Shown in pieces: positions 1 through 5,248 of a DNA stretch of 10,971 nucleotides. Below the pieces are notes generated by a model that was not told the DNA's origin, did not search any database, and worked only from the letters and a program-made list of their open reading frames with translations. Location: assembly GCA_007129145.1 (NCBI GenBank), contig SKWC01000242.1, forward strand, positions 1 to 10,971, given 5' to 3'. Numbering within the stretch: position 1 is the first letter of the stretch; every line of letters starts with the position of its first letter. The DNA is from Rubritepida sp. Its GTDB lineage: Bacteria > Pseudomonadota > Alphaproteobacteria > Acetobacterales > Acetobacteraceae. The position numbers were made by a program, and so were the translations under genes.

Positions 1-51
1 CCACGCCAGCCAGAACAGCTGCGGCAGCGAGGGGAGTGCGTCCTCGATCAT
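1..51 (-). CDS. Unidentified protein, N-terminal 17 codons only
   Basis: An ATG on the minus strand at 51-49 opens a frame that runs off the left edge. The visible peptide is MIEDALPSLPQLFWLAW. It starts one base after the stop codon of the leftward EamA transporter (pattern TGA-G-ATG), the spacing expected of a cotranscribed gene. The hydrophobic run LPQLFWLAW would fit the start of a first membrane helix, so a membrane protein is possible, but 17 residues cannot assign a family. No convincing Shine-Dalgarno sequence precedes it, so translation may be coupled to the gene before. The main support is position and the open frame. Confidence 0.5.
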   Translation of the reverse strand, partial: MIEDALPSLPQLFWLAW

Positions 52-52
52 C

Positions 53-976
53 TCAACGCCGGATACCGAGTTGCGTCTCGCGCCACCAGATGTAGAGGCC
101 CGATCCGATGAGGATGAGGATGCCGACCGCATCCCAGCCATCCGGCGCCTCGGCCCAGATCACCGCACCCATCAGCGTGGTCCAGGCGATGCCCGAATAT
201 TCGAAGGGGGCGACCAGCGTGGGCTCGCCGCGGCGGTAGGCGTCGGTCATCAGCACCTGGCCGAAGGCCGAGGCGATCCCCACCCCCAGCAGCAGCAGCC
301 ATTGCCAGCCGGCCGGCCAGACCCAGACCGGGATGGCGGCAAAGAGGGACAGGCCCGAGCAGCCGAGTGCGAACCACAGCACGATGGTCACGCTGCTCTC
401 GCCGGCCGCACCCAGGCGGCGGATGGTGATCATGGCCAGCGCCCAGGTCAGCGCGCCGAACAGCACGACCAGGGTGGGGATGAGGTCATCGCCCTCGGCC
501 TGCAGCGGGCCCAGCATGAACAGCACGCCGCTGAAGCCCACCAGCACCGCGAGGCCGCGCCGCCAGCCCACACGCTCGCCCAGCAGGGGCACGGCGAGGA
601 TGGTGAGGAACAGCGGCATGGTGAAGCCGAGTGCGGTGACATTGGCCAGCGGCAGCTGGGTGTAGCCGTAGAACACCGTGACCATGCCGGTCAGGCCGAA
701 GATGGTGCGCAGCGCATGGCCCAGCGGGTTGCGGGTGCGCAGGGCGCGCCAGCCGCCGGCCGCCGGCATCAGCGGCAGCAGCACCGGCAGCGCCAGCAGG
801 CTGCGGACCAGGACAAGCTGCGCCAGCGGGATCGCGCCATCCAGCGCCTTCACGCAGGCGGCGGCGATGGCGAACATCCCCGCCGAGGCCAGGATCGCGA
901 GGATGGCGCGCCGGCGGCCCGCGCGCAGCGCCTCGGCCTCGCCCGTGCCCTCGGCGGCGGTGTCGTTGGCGCTCAT
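53..976 (-). CDS. EamA/DMT family transporter
   Basis: This 307-residue inner-membrane protein belongs to the drug/metabolite transporter superfamily, whose members usually export small metabolites and have ten helices built from two EamA repeats. Repeat one spans about residues 22-156 and contains the typical stretch around YTQLPLANVTALGFTMPLF (105-123) followed by LLGERVGW. Repeat two spans about 168-298 and has AYRRGEPTLVAPFEYSG (246-262) followed by a short loop and WAEAPDGWD, all characteristic of the family. The N-terminal 20 residues are charged and cytoplasmic in character. The frame stays open to 1246, but that extension runs into the divergent NUDIX gene, is proline- and glycine-rich with no membrane character, and is unlikely to be translated. 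The ATG at 976 (MSANDT) gives the normal family length of about 300. The Shine-Dalgarno signal is weak. Substrate unknown. Confidence 0.88.
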   Translation of the reverse strand: MSANDTAAEGTGEAEALRAGRRRAILAILASAGMFAIAAACVKALDGAIPLAQLVLVRSLLALPVLLPLMPAAGGWRALRTRNPLGHALRTIFGLTGMVTVFYGYTQLPLANVTALGFTMPLFLTILAVPLLGERVGWRRGLAVLVGFSGVLFMLGPLQAEGDDLIPTLVVLFGALTWALAMITIRRLGAAGESSVTIVLWFALGCSGLSLFAAIPVWVWPAGWQWLLLLGVGIASAFGQVLMTDAYRRGEPTLVAPFEYSGIAWTTLMGAVIWAEAPDGWDAVGILILIGSGLYIWWRETQLGIRR

Positions 977-1133
977 GGAAGCGGGCGGCCCTGGCGTGGT
1001 TCCGGCGTGCAGCATAGGCCGGAATGCAACCGCCTCCCAGGTGGGAATGAGGGGCGGGAAAGCGCGTGGGGCGGGGCGAATTCCAGCCGGCGAATTCCAG
1101 CCTGGGCGTTTCTGCCCTAACCTTCCCCCCCGC
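977..1133. promoter_or_regulatory. Divergent intergenic region with tandem repeat
   Basis: This 157-base spacer separates the starts of two divergent genes and must hold both promoters. It contains a perfect 14-bp tandem repeat (1075-1102). Toward the left, a TATGCT element (minus strand, 1016-1011) resembles a -10 box, without a good -35 at the right spacing. Toward the right, TAACCT at 1118-1123 lies only ten bases before the NUDIX ATG and is a possible -10 box, which would give a leaderless or nearly leaderless mRNA; no matching -35 is evident. A run of seven C lies at 1125-1131. The promoter calls are weak; the location as a regulatory region is firm. Confidence 0.45.
1075..1102. repeat. 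Perfect 14-bp tandem duplication
   Basis: Two adjacent identical copies of GGCGAATTCCAGCC occupy 1075-1088 and 1089-1102. Each copy contains the palindrome GAATTC. They lie about 30-60 bases upstream of the NUDIX start codon. Paired direct repeats at this distance can be binding sites for a regulator, but a slippage duplication without function is equally possible. The repeat is seen directly; any function is inference. Confidence 0.9.
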
Positions 1134-1778
1134 ATGAGCCAGCAGCACCCCAAGGCCCGCCCGATCCCCGCGCATCCGGGCGTGGACATCAGCGCCGATG
1201 AGGTGGTGTGGGATGGCCGCTTCCCCATCCAGCGCGTGGTCTTCACCTACACCCGCTTCGACGGGACGCCCTCGCGGCCGCTGACCTGGGAGCTGTGGCG
1301 GCGCGGCCAGGCGGTGGCGCTGCTGCCCTATGACCCGTGGCACGACCGCGTCGCGCTGATCGAGCAGTTCCGCCTGCCAATCCTGGCGGCGGGCCACCCG
1401 CCCGTCGCGCTGGAATGCGTGGCCGGGCTGCTGGAGGAAGGCGAGGAGCCGCAATCGGCCGCCATCCGCGAGGGCGAGGAGGAGGCCGGCATCCGCCCCG
1501 ACCGCATCGAATCCATGGGCCGCTACTTCCTGCTGCAGGGCGGCTGCGACGAGTTCATGCACCTCTATTGCGGCCGCGCCCGCCTGCCCGAGCCGGGGAT
1601 GGGCGGGCTGCACGGCCTCGCGCACGAGGGCGAGGACATCCGCCTGCTGGTGCTGCCCGCCGCGGAGGCCTTCGCGCGGCTCGATTCCGGGGGCATCAAC
1701 AACGCCACCGCCGCCTTGTGCCTGTTCTGGCTGCGCCACCATCGGGCGCGGCTGCAAGCCGAATGGACCACCGCATGA
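1134..1778 (+). CDS. NUDIX hydrolase, ADP-ribose pyrophosphatase-like
   Basis: This 214-residue cytoplasmic protein is a NUDIX hydrolase. The NUDIX box GX5EX7REUXEEXGU is complete at residues 98-120: G98, E104, R112, E113, E116, E117, G119. The usually hydrophobic residue after RE is Gly114. The fold around it (a beta-rich N-terminal part with VALLPYDPWHDRVALIEQFR before the box, then FMHLYCGRA) matches the NudF/YffH group that splits ADP-ribose or related sugar nucleotides using Mg2+. The proline found about 15 residues after the box in classical ADP-ribose pyrophosphatases is Gln135 here, so substrate is less certain. The ATG at 1134 was chosen because the longer open frame upstream overlaps the divergent transporter and reads as low-complexity sequence. 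No Shine-Dalgarno sequence precedes it. It heads an operon and overlaps the next gene by ATGA. Confidence 0.85.
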   Translation: MSQQHPKARPIPAHPGVDISADEVVWDGRFPIQRVVFTYTRFDGTPSRPLTWELWRRGQAVALLPYDPWHDRVALIEQFRLPILAAGHPPVALECVAGLLEEGEEPQSAAIREGEEEAGIRPDRIESMGRYFLLQGGCDEFMHLYCGRARLPEPGMGGLHGLAHEGEDIRLLVLPAAEAFARLDSGGINNATAALCLFWLRHHRARLQAEWTTA

Positions 1779-2506
1779 CCGAAGCCCTGTGCCGCACCGA
1801 CCCCTATCTGCAGGAAGCCGAGGCCCGCGTGCTGGCCACGCCCGAGGGTGGCGTGGTGCTGGACCGCACCCCCTGCTTCGCGCGTGGCGGCGGCCAGCCC
1901 GGCGATGCCGCACGGCTGGTGTGGGACGGCGGCGAGGCGCGGGTGGTCGAGGCGGTGAAGGGCGAGGGCGAGGCCATCCTGCACCGCATCGCCGACGGCG
2001 ACCCCCTGCCCGCCGCCTTGCCTCCCCCGGGCACGGCGCTGCGCGTCATCCTGGACTGGGACCGCCGCCACCGGCACATGCGCATGCACACCAGCATGCA
2101 CCTGCTGTGCAGCCTGATCCCCGGCGCGGGCGTCACCGGCGGGCAGGTCGGCGCGGAAAAATCGCGCCTGGACTTCGACCTGGCCGAGCCGCCCAGCAAG
2201 GAATGGCTGGAGGAGCGGCTGAACGCGCTGATCGCCGCGGACCACCCGGTCAGCGAGAGCTGGATCAGCGAGGCCGAGCTGGACGCCAACCCGGGGCTGG
2301 TGCGCACCCTGTCGGTGCAGCCGCCGCGCGGGGCTGGGCGCATCCGGCTGGTGCGGATCGGCGCCCAGGACGCCCCCGTGGACCTGCAGCCCTGCGGCGG
2401 CACCCATGTGCGCTCCACGCGCGAGATCGGCGGGATCCGCGTGCTCAAGCTCGAGAACAAGGGCCGGCAGAACCGGCGCATCAGCATCGCCCTGCAGGAG
2501 GATTGA
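1775..2506 (+). CDS. Alanyl-tRNA editing protein (AlaX family)
   Basis: This 243-residue protein is a free-standing homologue of the AlaRS editing domain. Such proteins hydrolyse Ser-tRNA-Ala (and Gly-tRNA-Ala), preventing misincorporation at alanine codons. Both zinc-binding motifs are present: HTSMH (His105, His109; HxxxH) and CGGTH (Cys207, His211; CxxxH). The glycine-rich ARGGGQPGD at residues 36-44 is the usual N-terminal signature of the longer AlaX forms, and length fits that group. There is no aminoacylation domain, so this is not alaS. The ATG at 1775 overlaps the NUDIX stop as ATGA, which suggests translational coupling; an in-frame ATG at 1763 adding four residues (MDHR) is an alternative. 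It lies second in the NUDIX-alaX-sseA-metC operon, with the next gene 5 bases downstream. Confidence 0.92.
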   Translation: MTEALCRTDPYLQEAEARVLATPEGGVVLDRTPCFARGGGQPGDAARLVWDGGEARVVEAVKGEGEAILHRIADGDPLPAALPPPGTALRVILDWDRRHRHMRMHTSMHLLCSLIPGAGVTGGQVGAEKSRLDFDLAEPPSKEWLEERLNALIAADHPVSESWISEAELDANPGLVRTLSVQPPRGAGRIRLVRIGAQDAPVDLQPCGGTHVRSTREIGGIRVLKLENKGRQNRRISIALQED

Positions 2507-2511
2507 GAGAC

Positions 2512-3351
2512 ATGGACGACATCGTCAGCACCGAATGGCTGGCTTCGCAGCTCGGCGCGCCGGACCTCGTGGTCTTCGACATCACGAAATACCTGCCCAA
2601 TGAGCCGCATGACGGCAAGGCGAAGTTCGCCGAGGCGCATATCCCCGGCGCGCATTACTTCGACATGGATGTGGTGGCCGACCCGGATTCGCCGCTGCCG
2701 CACATGATCCCCGCCGCCGGCCGCTTCGAGCGGCTGATGGGCGAGATGGGCGTCTCCAACGCCTCGCGCGTGGTGTTCTACGACCAGAAGGGCATCGCCT
2801 CTTCGGCGCGGGGCTGGTGGCTGATGCGGCTGTTCGGCCATGCGAAGGCGGCGGTGCTGGATGGCGGCCTGCCGAAATGGGTGAAGGAGGGCCGCGCCAC
2901 CGCCTCGGGCAAGCCCGCCGCGCCGCATCCCGCCACCTACCGGGCCGATTTCGTGGCCCGCCGCGTGGTGGGGCTGGGCGACATGAAGCGCCTGGTGGCC
3001 GATCGCGCGGCGCTGGTGCTGGATGCGCGCGCCGCCGGCCGCTTCACCGGCGCCTCGCCCGAGCTGCGCCCCGGCCTGCCCTCCGGCCACATGCCCGGCG
3101 CGGTGAACCTGCCCTACAATGAGTTGCAGCATCCCGACGGCACCATGCTGCCGCCCGAGGCGCTGCGCGCGCGCCTCGCACAGGCCGGCGCGACGGGCGG
3201 CCAGGCCATCGTGACCAGCTGCGGCACCGGGGTGACCGCCTGCATCCTCGCACTCGCCGCCGTCCGGGCGGGCCTTCCCGAGCCCGCCGTCTATGACGGC
3301 TCCTGGACGGAATGGGCGGGCCGTCCCGAAACCGAGAAGGTGACCGGCTGA
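2512..3351 (+). CDS. sseA: 3-mercaptopyruvate sulfurtransferase (tandem rhodanese)
   Basis: This 279-residue enzyme has two rhodanese domains, about residues 1-140 and 150-279. The C-terminal one carries the catalytic loop CGTGVTA at 237-243 with persulfide-forming Cys237. That loop is the form typical of 3-mercaptopyruvate sulfurtransferases (CG[ST]GVTA), whereas thiosulfate sulfurtransferases usually have CRKGVTA. Other family marks are HIPGAHYFD (43-51), WWLMRLFGH (102-110) with VLDGGLPKW (115-123), GHMPGAVNLPY (192-202) and YDGSWTEW (261-268). It moves sulfur from 3-mercaptopyruvate to thiol or cyanide acceptors, giving pyruvate. A GGAGG Shine-Dalgarno sequence lies inside the end of alaX, ten bases before the ATG. 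The stop codon shares one base with the metC start (TGATG). The pairing with cystathionine beta-lyase points to a sulfur amino acid role. Confidence 0.93.
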   Translation: MDDIVSTEWLASQLGAPDLVVFDITKYLPNEPHDGKAKFAEAHIPGAHYFDMDVVADPDSPLPHMIPAAGRFERLMGEMGVSNASRVVFYDQKGIASSARGWWLMRLFGHAKAAVLDGGLPKWVKEGRATASGKPAAPHPATYRADFVARRVVGLGDMKRLVADRAALVLDARAAGRFTGASPELRPGLPSGHMPGAVNLPYNELQHPDGTMLPPEALRARLAQAGATGGQAIVTSCGTGVTACILALAAVRAGLPEPAVYDGSWTEWAGRPETEKVTG

Positions 3352-4541
3352 TGCCCGACGACCAACACTCCCGCCACGGCTTCTCCACCCGCATGAGCCA
3401 TGCGGGGCGGGCGGGCGTGCGCATCCATGGCTTCGTGAACCCGGCGGTGCATCGCGGCTCGACCGTGCTGCACCCGGATTGCGCGGCGCGGCGCGACGGG
3501 GCGGCCAAGCGCTTCGACCAGCACATGACCTATGGCACGCAGGGGGGGCCCACCCACTACGCGCTGGAGGACACCATCGCCGAGATCGAGGGCGGCAGCC
3601 GCTGCACCATCGTCGGCACGGGCCTGGCGGCCGTGGTGGTGCCGCTGCTGGCCTATCTGAAGGCCGGCGACCACTGCCTGATGCCCGACAACGTCTATGG
3701 CCCGGCGCGCAACATCGCCTCGACCATGATGGTGGGCTGGGGGATCGAGACGACCTTCTACGACCCCACGGTGGACGAGGCCGCCATGGCCGCACTGATC
3801 CGCCCCAACACCAAGGTGGTCTATACCGAGAGCCCCGGCAGCCACACCTTCGAGCTGCAGGACATCCCCGCCATCGCCCGCGCCGCCCATGCGCGCGGGG
3901 CCAAGGTGCTGATGGACAACACCTGGGGCATCCACAACTTCCAGCCCTTCCGGCACGGGGTGGATGTCTCGATCCAGGCGCTGACGAAATATGTGGGCGG
4001 GCACAGCGACATCCTGCTGGGCAGCGTCACCGTCAACAGCGACGAGGACCACCGTGCGGTGCGCGCCGCATCCTCGACCATGGGGCATTACGCCAGCCCC
4101 GATGATTGCTGGCTGGCGCTGCGCGGCGTGCGGACCATGGCGTTGCGGCTGCGCGCGCAGGAGGCCGCGGCCATCGAGATCGCGCAATGGCTGGAGCGCC
4201 AGCCGCAGGTGAAGCAGGTGCTGCACCCTGCCCTGCCCTCGCACCCGCAGCACGCGCTGTTCAAGCGCGACTTCACCGGCGCGTGCTCATTGTTCGGGAT
4301 CGTGCTCGACCCGCGCTACGGCCAGGAGGACATGTTCCGATTCGTGGACAGCCTGACGCTGTTCGGCATCGGCGCGAGCTGGGGCGGATTCGAGAGCCTG
4401 GCGTTGCCCACCACCGGCTTCATCACCCGCACCGCGGGGACCGGGGAATTCGGGGGGCAGACGGTGCGAATCCACATCGGGCTCGAGGATGTGGAGGACC
4501 TGCGCGCCGATCTGGCGCAGGGGCTGCGCGCGCTGGGCTGA
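3351..4541 (+). CDS. metC: Cystathionine beta-lyase (PLP-dependent)
   Basis: This 396-residue enzyme of the Cys/Met-metabolism PLP family most likely cleaves cystathionine to homocysteine, pyruvate and ammonia in methionine synthesis. The Schiff-base lysine is Lys213 in ALTKYVGGHSD (210-220), the pyridine-nitrogen aspartate is Asp189 in MDNTWGIHNF (188-197), and substrate-carboxylate residues appear as SWGGFESL (343-350) and Arg373 in TVRIHIG. DNTW and the string SIQALTKYVGGHSD resemble E. coli MetC more than cystathionine gamma-synthase. The phosphate-binding segment reads YGTQGGPTHYALE (61-73), lacking the arginine of the E. coli YARRG motif; I believe many alphaproteobacterial versions differ here. 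The ATG at 3351 overlaps the sseA stop by one base, with GAGAAGG ten bases upstream; an in-frame ATG at 3312 lies inside sseA and is less likely. A run of seven G occurs at 3542-3548. Confidence 0.9.
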   Translation: MPDDQHSRHGFSTRMSHAGRAGVRIHGFVNPAVHRGSTVLHPDCAARRDGAAKRFDQHMTYGTQGGPTHYALEDTIAEIEGGSRCTIVGTGLAAVVVPLLAYLKAGDHCLMPDNVYGPARNIASTMMVGWGIETTFYDPTVDEAAMAALIRPNTKVVYTESPGSHTFELQDIPAIARAAHARGAKVLMDNTWGIHNFQPFRHGVDVSIQALTKYVGGHSDILLGSVTVNSDEDHRAVRAASSTMGHYASPDDCWLALRGVRTMALRLRAQEAAAIEIAQWLERQPQVKQVLHPALPSHPQHALFKRDFTGACSLFGIVLDPRYGQEDMFRFVDSLTLFGIGASWGGFESLALPTTGFITRTAGTGEFGGQTVRIHIGLEDVEDLRADLAQGLRALG

Positions 4542-4560
4542 GGCGCGCGACGACGTGCTC

Positions 4561-4586
4561 AGACTGCGGGGCGAGACTGCGGGGCG
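4561..4586. repeat. Perfect 13-bp tandem duplication
   Basis: Two adjacent copies of AGACTGCGGGGCG lie at 4561-4573 and 4574-4586, in the spacer between convergent genes. The second copy contains most of the left arm of the terminator-like hairpin, and the first copy contains eight of the same bases (GCGGGGCG). Confidence 0.9.
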
Positions 4587-4608
4587 CGACCCGAAGGCCG
4601 CGCCCCGC
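4579..4608. terminator. Hairpin between convergent genes, probable bidirectional terminator
   Basis: GCGGGGCGCG at 4579-4588 pairs perfectly with CGCGCCCCGC at 4599-4608, giving a ten-base-pair, almost all-GC stem with a ten-base loop. It sits after the metC stop (4541) and before the stop of the leftward secreted protein (4619), where transcripts from both sides should end. No T-run follows on either strand, so it is not a textbook intrinsic terminator; such GC-rich stems often serve this role in high-GC genomes. Confidence 0.5.
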
Positions 4609-4618
4609 CTGGCCCGCG

Positions 4619-5089
4619 TCAGCGGCGCGGCGGGATCTCGGAGATGCCGAGTTCGGCCGGGGCGATGCCGCCGCCCCAGGTGCCAACCCAGATATCATAC
4701 TGGCCGGAGGGCGGGCGGTTGAGCACGATCCCCGGGTTCAGCCCGTCGAAATCGTCGTTGCAGATCCAGGACCCGTCCGGAAGGTTGACCACCAGCGTGG
4801 TGTCCGCGCTGCTGCGCGCGAAGATGTAGAGCGGAAAGCCGCCCGCGCTGTAGTTCAGCCGCACATCCGGCGCTTCGGCGATGTTCCCCGTGCAATCGCG
4901 GCCCAGGGCGCTGGTCGCGCGAATCGGTCCACCCGCCTGCAGGGCGGTGCGGTGCGGATCGGGCATGAAGCCGGCCTGGAGGTTCACCGTGCCGAAGGTG
5001 GGCGGCAGGTTGAAGTTCTGCGCGACGGCGGGAGCCACGGCCAGCGCCGCGGTGACTGTGGCCGCAAGGGCCATCTGGGAGAAGCGCAT
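4619..5089 (-). CDS. Secreted protein with PPC-like C-terminal domain
   Basis: This 156-residue protein has a clear signal peptide: MRFSQ, a hydrophobic Ala/Val core, then AVAPAVA-Q with likely cleavage near residue 23. The mature chain of about 130 residues appears to be one beta-rich domain. Residues 95-138 (ADTTLVVNLPDGSW, then Cys110, then NDDFDGLNPG, then PPSGQYDIWVGTWG) resemble PPC-type beta-sandwich domains found at the ends of secreted proteases. Cys66 and Cys110 are the only cysteines of the mature protein and may form a disulfide. The acidic NDDFDG could bind calcium. No protease catalytic triad is visible. I recall similar small proteins in Roseomonas-type genomes, sometimes labelled as peptidases, which the sequence does not justify. 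The start at 5089 is fixed by a strong AAGGAAGG Shine-Dalgarno and the signal peptide. Function unknown. Confidence 0.8.
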   Translation of the reverse strand: MRFSQMALAATVTAALAVAPAVAQNFNLPPTFGTVNLQAGFMPDPHRTALQAGGPIRATSALGRDCTGNIAEAPDVRLNYSAGGFPLYIFARSSADTTLVVNLPDGSWICNDDFDGLNPGIVLNRPPSGQYDIWVGTWGGGIAPAELGISEIPPRR

Positions 5090-5097
5090 GGCGCTGA

Positions 5098-5105
5098 CCT
5101 TCCTT
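5098..5105 (-). promoter_or_regulatory. Strong Shine-Dalgarno of the secreted protein
   Basis: AAGGAAGG on the minus strand, eight bases before the ATG at 5089. It decides the start, since the frame is open for another 27 codons upstream. Confidence 0.8.
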
Positions 5106-5123
5106 GTTTCTTCGACGGTGCAA

Positions 5124-5153
5124 AGCTTAGGAGCGGAATGAAGCGCTAGGCAA
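5124..5153 (-). promoter_or_regulatory. Possible sigma-70 promoter for the secreted protein
   Basis: On the minus strand, TTGCCT (5153-5148) and TAAGCT (5129-5124) are separated by 18 bases. The predicted transcript would start near 5117, giving a leader of roughly 28 bases that includes the Shine-Dalgarno. Each hexamer matches the consensus only partly. Confidence 0.3.
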
Positions 5154-5196
5154 GCGCGATCACGCCACATCCCCCGCCACCCATGCGTGTGGAAGA

Positions 5197-5212
5197 TGAA
5201 GGTTTTCCTTCA
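5197..5212. promoter_or_regulatory. Palindrome TGAAGG-TTTT-CCTTCA in divergent region
   Basis: A perfect inverted repeat with six-base arms around TTTT lies 37 bases before the atuA-like ATG at 5249, inside the 159-base divergent spacer 5090-5248. Position and symmetry fit an operator for a dimeric regulator or a small mRNA hairpin. No regulator gene is adjacent. I see no clear rightward -35/-10 pair in this spacer. Confidence 0.35.
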
Positions 5213-5248
5213 CTTGCGCATCCTGCCGCTTGACCGCGGCGGCGGTCC

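Noticed and set aside
71..1120. Long open frame on the plus strand opposite the first EamA gene
   Set aside because: Its product is rich in Arg, Gln, His and Gly with no domain character. It mirrors a convincing membrane protein and is open only because of extreme GC content. The same applies to long frames at 486-1913 (-), 1804-3795 (-), 3291-4253 (-), 5210-6580 (-), 7171-8376 (+), 8063-9100 (+), 9179-10243 (-) and 9961-10842 (-).
678..1133. N-terminal extension of the NUDIX protein
   Set aside because: The extension is the reverse of the EamA coding sequence and has the composition of a mirror frame; the NUDIX fold is complete from 1134.
977..1246. N-terminal extension of the first EamA transporter
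   Set aside because: The frame is open, but the extra 90 residues lack membrane character and overlap the start of the NUDIX gene; the protein is family length from 976.
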